A stretch of DNA of 33,355 nucleotides. Source: Lentisphaerae bacterium ADurb.Bin242. Its GTDB lineage: Bacteria > Verrucomicrobiota > Lentisphaeria > Victivallales > UBA1829. How positions within the stretch are numbered: position 1 is the stretch's first letter; the number at the start of each line of letters is the position of its first letter. The stretch covers positions 1-33,355 of the forward strand of contig MWCA01000061.1 of assembly GCA_002069785.1 (NCBI GenBank), written 5' to 3'. Under the pieces are notes generated by a model. The model had not been told where the DNA came from and searched no databases. It was given only the letters and a program-made list of their open reading frames with translations. This document shows, piece after piece, positions 1 to 6,601 of the stretch. Both the position numbers and the translations under genes were made by a program.

Positions 1-2
1 GG

Positions 3-584
3 TGCGTTGACTGTCCCGCCGGAATCGAACGGAACTGTCCCGATTCCGCCGTCAAGATTTACCTTCGCGACCGCCTGCGCAAAGGCCATGTCCTCTGGCC
101 GGTGAATGTGCTGACAACAGATGTTACGGAGAAAGGCGTCCGGCAAGCCCTGCGCGAAGGACCGTACGGACGGTGTGTATTTGCGTGCGACAACGATATG
201 GTCGATCATCAGGTCGTGAACATGGAATTCGACGGACGGAGAACCGCCTCGATGACAATGACCGCCTTCTGCACCGAACGGGGCCGGCAGACACGGATTT
301 TCGGCACGCGCGGTTCGCTTTCGTCCGACGGGGAAACCATTCTCGTCACGGATTTCCTGACGGGGAAAGTCTCGCAGTACAGCACTTTCCTTCCGAACGA
401 CAACGGAATTCTCTCCGGACACGGCGGCGGCGATCTGGGACTGATGAGGACATTCATCGAAGCCGTCGCATGCAATGACCGGACCCGAATCCTTTCGGGG
501 CCCGATGAAACGCTGGAAAGCCATCTGATCACGTTCGCGGCAGAAGAATCGCGCCGCGCGAACCGGGTCATCGAGATAGCCTGA
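3..584 (+). CDS. Gfo/Idh/MocA family oxidoreductase, C-terminal part (5' end outside window)
   Basis: The reading frame is open from the left edge and ends with TGA at 582-584, so only about the last 193 residues are visible. It begins with a Cys-rich stretch (CVDCP...NCPDSA...YL) that in this family follows the NAD-binding domain. The rest looks like the C-terminal alpha/beta dehydrogenase domain, with TRIFGTRGSL and GGGDLGLMRTF segments typical of it. Family members are NAD(P)-dependent dehydrogenases of sugars, inositols or their derivatives and act in the cytoplasm. The Rossmann domain and catalytic EKP motif lie outside the window, so cofactor and substrate cannot be judged. An internal GTG at 102 is not the start, because family-like sequence continues upstream of it. 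The next gene follows after about 120 bp on the same strand. Confidence 0.85.
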   Translation, partial: CVDCPAGIERNCPDSAVKIYLRDRLRKGHVLWPVNVLTTDVTEKGVRQALREGPYGRCVFACDNDMVDHQVVNMEFDGRRTASMTMTAFCTERGRQTRIFGTRGSLSSDGETILVTDFLTGKVSQYSTFLPNDNGILSGHGGGDLGLMRTFIEAVACNDRTRILSGPDETLESHLITFAAEESRRANRVIEIA

Positions 585-704
585 CCAGACCGGCCGCCGG
601 TTCATCATCGAAATAAAGCAGATGGAACGGCGGATGACTGTTTGCAAATCCGGAAAAATACATTACATTATTTTCAATTATACTTATCACTGTGCATAAA
701 CCGG

Positions 705-2240
705 ATGAATTTCATGGACTCCGAAAAAAAGCTTTTCAGCACGACCCGTAAAAATACAATTCTGTTTTCCCTGTATCTTCTGGCAACCCTGATCCTGGTA
801 TTCTACCACGAACCGTGGCAGGATGAACTCCATATCTGGTGCGTGGCACGCGATCTGAGCATCCCCGAGATTTTTTACAGGATGCGTTTCGACGGACATT
901 TCGCGCTCTGGTATCTGCTGGTGAAACTGTTTGCCTCCACGGGTTTTCCGCTCTCCACGCTGAATCTGATAAGCTGGCTTCTGTGCGCGGCCGCCGCATG
1001 GCTTTTCCTGCGGTTCGCCAAACTGAACTTCTGGGGGAAGGCGCTCTTTCTGCTGTCCTGTCCGATGATTTATTATTTTCCGGTCATAGCCAGGCCCTAT
1101 GCGCTGATTCCGCTTTCGTTATGTTTCGTCGCTCTGCTGTATCCGGTACGACTGAAAAAGCCTTATTGCTACGCGCTGGCCCTGGCATTCCTCGTGCACA
1201 CGCATGCCTACATGGAAGGGCTGGCCGGAATGGCGGCCCTGCTGTTCGCCGTCGAATTGTTCCGGCACACCCGGAAAAGAACGCTTGGTAAACGGATCGG
1301 CATCCTGGGGCCGCTCGGAGTCATCGGGCTCAGTGTGATTCTGGCGTTCATTCAGGTATTCCCGGCCTTCGGCGCTTCCTCGGTCACGCCGGCGTCTTTC
1401 TGGGATATTTTCAAAGGAAATACGGGAGCGCGTCTCGAATATGTTCTGCAAATGCTTCCCGGAACCTACGCGCTCTGGCTTGGAAAACTGGCGGGATATT
1501 CCCTGACCGCTTTTCTTTTCTATGCCGCGATTCTCCTTGGCATGCTGGGATTGTTTCTGTCCAGAAAAAAAGCGCTGCTTCTGTTCATCGCCGCTTTCGC
1601 CTGGCAGATTCTCTTCGCCGTGTTCATTTACCCGATGACGCTGCACCGCGTCTATCTGCCCCTGCTGCTTCTGGTTTTCTGCTTCTGCCTGCCGGCTTCC
1701 GGAAAATCCCCCAAAACCGGACGGATGGTGAAATGGCTGTCGGGAGGGTTGCTGTCCATCCTACTGCTTTCGCTGCTCACCTACCCGGATACGCCCTATT
1801 ATGCCATGAACGACTTGACCTTTCCCTTTTCCAATCAGGGGCAGATTACGTACTTCATCGAAAAAAATCTTCCCCCGGATGCCAAAATTGTGGTTTTTCC
1901 GCCGGACCTGATTACCGGAACCTTCGGGGCTTACCTGCCGGGACGCGTTTTTCACAGTTCTGCGGACAACCAGCCGTTCACGGTTTACCTGAAAAAAGGG
2001 AAAATGCCGGAAAAACTGGATGACGACACCCTCAAAAAATATGCGGACGGACGGAAAGAATTCTACCTGCTGTTCCAGCTGGACGCCCTGGACGCCTACC
2101 GTCTTACGGAAGAAAAACTCCGTTCCGGATTCCGGCAATTTGAACTGACTCCGCTCTTTGTCACCAATCCCCGCGCCTTTTTCCCGGCCCGGGAGGACTA
2201 TTGCATCATCAAAGTATCCCCGCGCAATCCGATCCAATGA
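705..2240 (+). CDS. GT-C type polytopic membrane glycosyltransferase (putative)
   Basis: A 511-residue protein with many hydrophobic segments over roughly residues 15-380 and a soluble C-terminal tail of about 130 residues. The first outer loop carries an acidic pair in WQDELHIW, followed by HFALWYLL, and a later loop has ARPYAL. This layout is typical of lipid-phosphate-sugar-dependent GT-C transferases (PMT/GT39-like or EpsG-like), where the acidic pair in loop 1 is catalytic. It probably transfers a sugar to a protein or surface glycan across the cytoplasmic membrane; donor and acceptor are unknown. The frame extends to a TTG at 642, but that start has no good ribosome site. ATG 705 or ATG 714 is more plausible, and a TATACT box at 679-684 would also place the transcript start just ahead of them. 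It stands alone, convergent with the operon that ends at 2401. Confidence 0.7.
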   Translation: MNFMDSEKKLFSTTRKNTILFSLYLLATLILVFYHEPWQDELHIWCVARDLSIPEIFYRMRFDGHFALWYLLVKLFASTGFPLSTLNLISWLLCAAAAWLFLRFAKLNFWGKALFLLSCPMIYYFPVIARPYALIPLSLCFVALLYPVRLKKPYCYALALAFLVHTHAYMEGLAGMAALLFAVELFRHTRKRTLGKRIGILGPLGVIGLSVILAFIQVFPAFGASSVTPASFWDIFKGNTGARLEYVLQMLPGTYALWLGKLAGYSLTAFLFYAAILLGMLGLFLSRKKALLLFIAAFAWQILFAVFIYPMTLHRVYLPLLLLVFCFCLPASGKSPKTGRMVKWLSGGLLSILLLSLLTYPDTPYYAMNDLTFPFSNQGQITYFIEKNLPPDAKIVVFPPDLITGTFGAYLPGRVFHSSADNQPFTVYLKKGKMPEKLDDDTLKKYADGRKEFYLLFQLDALDAYRLTEEKLRSGFRQFELTPLFVTNPRAFFPAREDYCIIKVSPRNPIQ

Positions 2241-2321
2241 ACGCCGACCGGTGCAAACGAAAAAGCCGTCCGGAATTTCTTACCGGCGGGAAAACGGGAA
2301 TATCGGATACTCGAGGGGGGC

Positions 2322-2350
2322 AAAAAGATGGGGAGCTTGGACAGCCCCAT
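2322..2350 (-). terminator. Rho-independent terminator after the kamA-like gene
   Basis: Read on the minus strand, ATGGGG pairs with CCCCAT (6 bp) around an 11-nt loop and is followed by C and five T. It starts about 50 bp past the stop codon of the radical SAM gene and would end the four-gene minus-strand operon. Confidence 0.6.
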
Positions 2351-2400
2351 GGAGCGGAATCGACCGGGAGGGGGGAAATTCAATCAGAGCCGGATAATTC

Positions 2401-3441
2401 CTACATATCCGGATATTCATAGGTTTCGCCGCAATAATTCCGGAAGGTCAGCTTGCTGCCGTCGGCCTTGCATTTGTATTCCGGCAGCAACGGGATTTTG
2501 CCGCCGCCGTGCGGAAGGTCAATCACATATTGCGGCACGGCAAGCCCGCTGGTCCATCCGCGAAGCGCATCCATGACCTCAAGTCCCTTTGAAACGGGAG
2601 TCCGGAAATGTTCCGTCCCGTAGACCAGGTCGGTCTGGAAAATATAATAGGGACGGACACGCGCAGCGAGGAGCTTCTGCATCAGAAGACGCATGACCGC
2701 CGGATCGTCGTTGACCCCTTTCAACAGCACGGTTTGGCTGCCGAGCGGGATGCCCGCATCGGCAAGCCTCCCCAGCGCCTTGGCCGATTGCGGCGTTACT
2801 TCGTCGGGGTGATTGAAGTGGACATTGACATACAGCGGATGATATTTCTTCAGCATGGCGACCAGTTTTCCCGTGATGCGTTCCGGAAGGACGCAGGGAG
2901 TCCGGGTCCCGATCCGGAGGATTTCCACATGGCGGATGGCCCGGAGCGCGCGCAGAACGTATTCAATCCGGTCGTCTTCGAGCAGGAACGGGTCCCCTCC
3001 TGAAATCAGCACATCCCGGATTTCAGAGTGGGCGCGGACATATTCAATTCCTTCATCGATGTGCTTCCGGTCGACGCACATGGGGGTGCGGAATTTGCGT
3101 TTCCGGGTACAGAACCGGCAATACATGGCGCACTGGTTCGACGCCAGGAACAGGCATCGGTCGGGATACCGGTGGACGATACAGGGAACCGGGGCGTGTC
3201 TTTCCTCCCCGAGCGGATCATCCATCAGATCCTCGTGTCCTTCCAGTTCGCGTTCATCCGGAACACATTGCCGGTAAATCGCGTCTCCCTTGTTTTGAAT
3301 CAGGGAAAGATAATATGGAGTGATCCGGAACTGAAACGCCGCTGCGACCGCACGTAACCTTTCCGCCGACAACTGAAAGCGGTCTGCCAGTTCATCCACA
3401 TCGCAGACCGACTTCCACAAAGACATTTGCCATTTTTCCAT
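2401..3441 (-). CDS. Lysine 2,3-aminomutase-type radical SAM/PLP enzyme (KamA family)
   Basis: A 346-residue protein whose N-terminus (EKWQMSLWKSVCDVDEL, then FRITPYYLSLI) is typical of KamA. The [4Fe-4S]/SAM motif CxxxCxxC is at C104, C108 and C111 (CAMYCRFC), with SGGDPFLL at 147-154. The PLP lysine is probably K315 in LPHGGGK. The two aspartates that hold the substrate side-chain amine in clostridial lysine 2,3-aminomutase appear conserved as D271 (QTDLVYG) and D308 (VIDLP), which favours lysine over glutamate. The expected reaction is L-lysine to beta-lysine in the cytoplasm. The length is nearer to EpmB than to clostridial KamA, but no EpmA or EF-P gene is in view. ATG 3441 has AGGGGA upstream. 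It is the last gene of the operon, 23 bp after the acetyltransferase. Family is confident; substrate is inferred. Confidence 0.85.
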   Translation of the reverse strand: MEKWQMSLWKSVCDVDELADRFQLSAERLRAVAAAFQFRITPYYLSLIQNKGDAIYRQCVPDERELEGHEDLMDDPLGEERHAPVPCIVHRYPDRCLFLASNQCAMYCRFCTRKRKFRTPMCVDRKHIDEGIEYVRAHSEIRDVLISGGDPFLLEDDRIEYVLRALRAIRHVEILRIGTRTPCVLPERITGKLVAMLKKYHPLYVNVHFNHPDEVTPQSAKALGRLADAGIPLGSQTVLLKGVNDDPAVMRLLMQKLLAARVRPYYIFQTDLVYGTEHFRTPVSKGLEVMDALRGWTSGLAVPQYVIDLPHGGGKIPLLPEYKCKADGSKLTFRNYCGETYEYPDM

Positions 3442-3464
3442 GTGAGTTTATTCCCCTGTTTTAT

Positions 3465-3950
3465 TTATTGAAAACGCCGGGTAAAAATGAGCCGATCGTC
3501 TCCAACTGCGTAAAAATCTTTGATTCTCCCTTCGACCTCATATCCGTTCAAGCGGTAAAAATTCCGGGTCCCCGCGTATTTTTCTGTGGACGATGTTTCG
3601 ATGACCATCAGGCGTCCGCCGCGTTTGCGGCACTCTTTTTCCGCAAAAGCCAGCAGTTTTCCGCCGATCCCCCGCCGCTGGAGGGCGGGATGGACGACAA
3701 TCCAGTAAAGATCGAAGGTGGATTCGGTCGCGGGAGTCGGTCCGTAACAGACATACCCGGCAAGCTCACCGTTTTCCTCCGCTACATAGATGATGTAGTC
3801 CTTCTGCTCCGGACGGTTCAGCCATATATCCATCAGTTCATAGGCCACCTCCGCCTCCGCCCGGGTAAACATTCCGGTCCCGCGAACAATTTCCAGAAGG
3901 GGCTCCAAATCGTTCCTTGCCATCGGCCGGATGAAAAGGGTGTCTGTCAT
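3465..3950 (-). CDS. GNAT family N-acetyltransferase
   Basis: A 161-residue single-domain GNAT enzyme. The acetyl-CoA pyrophosphate loop is at residues 91-96 (QRRGIG) after the strand IVVHP. The C-terminal half contains NFYRLNGYEVEGRIKDFY, the usual motif B region. Its start ATG at 3950 shares an ATGA overlap with the stop of the upstream ATP-grasp gene and has GGAGG eight bases ahead, so the two are translationally coupled. It probably acetylates an amine, and lying between the ATP-grasp enzymes and the lysine aminomutase its likely substrate is a product of that pathway. Archaeal AblB acetylates beta-lysine beside KamA (AblA), which is a functional precedent, but I cannot show that this protein belongs to the AblB subgroup. 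It could also be a ribosomal-type protein acetyltransferase. Confidence 0.8.
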   Translation of the reverse strand: MTDTLFIRPMARNDLEPLLEIVRGTGMFTRAEAEVAYELMDIWLNRPEQKDYIIYVAEENGELAGYVCYGPTPATESTFDLYWIVVHPALQRRGIGGKLLAFAEKECRKRGGRLMVIETSSTEKYAGTRNFYRLNGYEVEGRIKDFYAVGDDRLIFTRRFQ

Positions 3951-4984
3951 GATTTCCTCCTCGTGGTAAAATTTGCAAGAGCTTCCGTAATAACCGTTTT
4001 CACAAATCCGGCATAGGTGAGACGGCTTGCCGCCAGCGCCTTGGCATATCCCGCATCAGGGGAAATATCGGGGTTCGGGTTGTACTCCAGTACAAAAATC
4101 CGGCCGTTCCGGTCGACGCGGAGATCGATCCGCCCGTAAGAATTCGCCGCCAGCGCATGATACGCCGACAAAGCGGTATCCTGGAGACGGCTTTTCAGTT
4201 CGGGGGAAATGTCGGCCGGGCAACGGGACGGAGTCGTCTTGAACAACGCACTGTCTTCCAGCCATTTCGCTTCATAGCCGGTAATCCGGTCACAGTTCTC
4301 CGGCAGACGGGAGAAATCGATTTCGGACGGCTCGAGCACACGGACCGTTCGGCCGTCGGAAAGTACCGCCACGTTGAATTCGCGTCCGTCGATATATTCC
4401 TCCAGCAGAATTCCGTCGCGGGGATATTTCTCCAGCAGGAAGGATACTTTTTCCCGCATGGATTTTTCATCCCGGACCACCGCGTCGTGGAAGATTCCGA
4501 GGCTGGCGTCCTCGCAGGCGGGTTTGCAAATCAGCGGAAAAGACAGTCCTTCCGGCAAGCGGTCCGGCACCGTTTTCAGGTGAACGCCCGCGGGAACGGG
4601 GATGCCCCGGCTGCGGAACAGCTGTTTCGCCAGGGGTTTGTTGCGCGCCATGCCGAGAGTCAGCGGATTGGCGCCGGTGAAAGGGATGCCGGAAAGTTCG
4701 AGCAGGGCGGCAAAGTGCATTTCATACCCGGAATCGCCGTTCACCCCTTCGCAGAGATTGAAAACAACGTCCGCTCCGGAATTCACGACGGACTCACAGG
4801 CCGCAAGCGGTTCGGAAACGACCAGTTCCTCTGTACGGAACCCAAGCGCAAGACACGCGGTCTTGACGGCTCCCGCTTCATTCCTGACTCCGGCCTCTGA
4901 AATAAGGTCCATTTCGTTGGTTTGTTCCCCCACGGCATTGCTGACAATCAAAATCAAAAGTGATAAGTGATCAGGAATATTCAT
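3947..4984 (-). CDS. ATP-grasp ligase, D-alanine-D-alanine ligase-like (first paralogue)
   Basis: A 345-residue protein with Ddl-like layout: VFNLCEG at 74-80, PFTGANPLTLG at 101-111, the nucleotide-loop region KPACEDASLGI at 154-164, LLEEYIDGREFNVAV at 183-197, YEAKW at 237-241, and the metal site RIDLRVD...VLEYNPNPD at 285-306 with E300 and N302. These enzymes join a carboxylate to an amine through an acyl phosphate using ATP. The N-terminal GxSxExxVS segment of true Ddl, whose Glu holds the first D-Ala, is absent. The glycine-rich nucleotide loop reads ACEDASLG instead of the usual EGSSxG form. A different substrate from peptidoglycan D-Ala is therefore likely. It overlaps the upstream ATP-grasp gene by 14 bp and the downstream GNAT gene by 4 bp. 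Confidence 0.8.
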   Translation of the reverse strand: MNIPDHLSLLILIVSNAVGEQTNEMDLISEAGVRNEAGAVKTACLALGFRTEELVVSEPLAACESVVNSGADVVFNLCEGVNGDSGYEMHFAALLELSGIPFTGANPLTLGMARNKPLAKQLFRSRGIPVPAGVHLKTVPDRLPEGLSFPLICKPACEDASLGIFHDAVVRDEKSMREKVSFLLEKYPRDGILLEEYIDGREFNVAVLSDGRTVRVLEPSEIDFSRLPENCDRITGYEAKWLEDSALFKTTPSRCPADISPELKSRLQDTALSAYHALAANSYGRIDLRVDRNGRIFVLEYNPNPDISPDAGYAKALAASRLTYAGFVKTVITEALANFTTRRKS

Positions 4985-6029
4985 GAATCGCCCCGGGAAA
5001 ACGTGTTTTCGCCGCGCTGATTACTTTTTGAAAGATTTGAGCATAGGCATATCCGGCGGCCCGCGCCGCTTTCGGGAAACAGGAGTTTTCCTCGGGATCA
5101 GGCAGAATCCCGGGGATCGGATTGACTTCAAGGATGTTCGGTTTTCCGTGGGCGTCGAGACGCACATCCATCCGGCTCCAGTCCCGAAGCTCCAATACGC
5201 GGAAAGTCCGCCTGACCAGGCTTTCCATCTCGCCGCGCTCCGCCGGGGAAAGAGGCGCCGGACATTGGAAGATCCGCATGGGAGCCTGCGGTGTGTCCCA
5301 AACCCATTTTGCCTCATACGAATAAATTTTCCGTGCGCCGGACGGCAGCTGCGAGAAGTCCAGGCCGACGATCGGCAGGACTTCCAGATCATTCCCGTTT
5401 CCGATCATCGCAACCGTATATTCCGCTCCGGGAAGGTAGGTTTCGAGAATCACCGGCTGTTCGTAAAGGCCGAAACTTTCTTTGATCCGCGTCCGCGCCT
5501 GTCGTTCGTCTTCCACGACCGATTTGTCAAAAATCCCTTTGCTGCTTCCCTCCGCAACCGGTTTCACAATGCAGGGGAACTCCAAACCGGAAAAATCGAG
5601 ACGCTCCCCCGCCCGGAAGATCCGGAAAGCCGCATTGGGAATCCCGTTGGCAGTAAGAACTTCTTTGCAACGGCCTTTGTGAAGACAGAGCCCGAGCGCC
5701 AGCGGACCCGAACCGGTATAAGGAAGGGAAAGTTTCTCGCAAATCATCGGCACATAGGATTCCCGGCAATCCCCGAACAGACCTTCCGCAATGTTGAAAA
5801 CAAGATCGGGCGCCAGACGCTTCAACCTCATTTCCATTCCGGCATCCGCTTCCAACCCGTGAACCTCATGTCCGAAAGAAGCAATCGCGTCCTTGACAGC
5901 ACGAATGGTTGCGGCGGAGTCGCCTTCCGCAAAGAGTTCGGCGGAAGCTTTTTCCACAGACGCGGGATAACGCCGCCGATATTCTTTCAGCAACCCGTGT
6001 TTACTGCTGTATGCCAAAGCTATTTTCAT
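4971..6029 (-). CDS. ATP-grasp ligase, D-alanine-D-alanine ligase-like (second paralogue)
   Basis: A 352-residue paralogue of the next gene and the first gene of the operon. Motifs are VFNIAEG at 77-83, PYTGSGPLALG at 103-113, the intact nucleotide loop KPVAEGSSKGI at 156-166, YEAKW at 228-232, and the metal-binding stretch RMDVRLD...ILEVNPIPG at 266-287 with E281 and N283. The N-terminus opens with MKIALAYSSK and lacks the Ddl-type GxSxExxVS, so the acceptor site probably differs from that of cell-wall Ddl. The frame extends to a TTG at 6065, but ATG 6029 begins at the expected first beta strand and has GGCGGAG about 15 bases ahead, so I prefer it. Two tandem ligases suggest two successive or alternative bond-forming steps. 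Ligase class is confident; substrates are unknown. Confidence 0.8.
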   Translation of the reverse strand: MKIALAYSSKHGLLKEYRRRYPASVEKASAELFAEGDSAATIRAVKDAIASFGHEVHGLEADAGMEMRLKRLAPDLVFNIAEGLFGDCRESYVPMICEKLSLPYTGSGPLALGLCLHKGRCKEVLTANGIPNAAFRIFRAGERLDFSGLEFPCIVKPVAEGSSKGIFDKSVVEDERQARTRIKESFGLYEQPVILETYLPGAEYTVAMIGNGNDLEVLPIVGLDFSQLPSGARKIYSYEAKWVWDTPQAPMRIFQCPAPLSPAERGEMESLVRRTFRVLELRDWSRMDVRLDAHGKPNILEVNPIPGILPDPEENSCFPKAARAAGYAYAQIFQKVISAAKTRFPGAIHEYS

Positions 6030-6601
6030 TTTGCCGGAACTTTTCTCCGCCTTATTCTGCTTCAACTATTGCAGTGCAATGTCTCTTCTCCTTAAATTCA
6101 ATCATTGCATCATGGGTATCGTTGGAGCTATTTTACCCCTTCAAACAGACCCTATAAATATTTGAGCTTATACCGTAACATATTTTGTTGCAATGTCAAA
6201 TGGGAAAAGCAATTTTTCGATCCGTAAAAACACTTTTTTTCAAAAAAAGATTTTCCGGATCGAAAATCCGAAGCGGCGGATTCGCACAGTTGAACAAGGA
6301 ATGCAAGGGAGTCCCGGAGAAATGTTCCAGGGCGGCTAGACCCTCCCGGAGCCCCCGCATCCGGCAATGGCGGAAGGGAAGCATCCCTTGCCGAACCATG
6401 GTTCCGGGGATTCCGGGACAGGATTGAAAGCGGCGGGAGGGGAAGTTCTGCCGGACAGGGATTTCGGATATCCGCCGTCCGTGCTTTGGAGAACCCGCGG
6501 GATGCGGGGATGTCCTCCATCAGCGGCAGCCTCCGGCTATTCCGGCGGCTTGCGTTCCTGATGTCTGCGACCTTCCTCAGAATGAAACGATCCCGTATGA
6601 A
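6030..6601. other. Non-coding gap between two minus-strand operons
   Basis: About 570 bp without a convincing gene. The left 240 bp is AT-rich and should hold the promoter of the ATP-grasp/radical SAM operon. A TTGACA at minus-strand 6199-6194 and a TATAAG further on are visible, but their spacing of 21 bp is poor, so I do not call a promoter. A long hairpin lies at 6214-6266 (listed separately). The right 320 bp is GC-richer with small inverted repeats such as AAGGGA-AGCA-TCCCTT near 6373-6388, and short open frames there have no family-like sequence. Confidence 0.5.
6214..6266. repeat. Long AT-rich inverted repeat / hairpin
   Basis: TTTTCGATCCG at 6214-6224 is the exact reverse complement of CGGATCGAAAA at 6256-6266. 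The interior is itself nearly palindromic: CTTTTTTT and AAAAAAAG face each other around a single base. The whole 53 bp can fold into one long imperfect hairpin. On the minus strand a second small stem (CGGAT/ATCCG, 6256-6270) precedes a run of seven T at 6242-6248, so the structure could act as a terminator for transcripts arriving from the 6602 operon. Confidence 0.6.

Noticed and set aside
2401..3441. The radical SAM gene as EpmB of EF-P modification
   Set aside because: Its length fits, but there is no EpmA or EF-P gene here and it is embedded in an operon with ligases and a GNAT; kept only as an alternative.
4983..6095. 370-codon plus-strand frame
   Set aside because: Antisense to the ATP-grasp gene; no recognisable protein features.
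6152..6520. 122-codon minus-strand frame in the 6030-6601 gap
   Set aside because: Pro/Ser-rich composition without family-like sequence, runs through the hairpin; probably chance.
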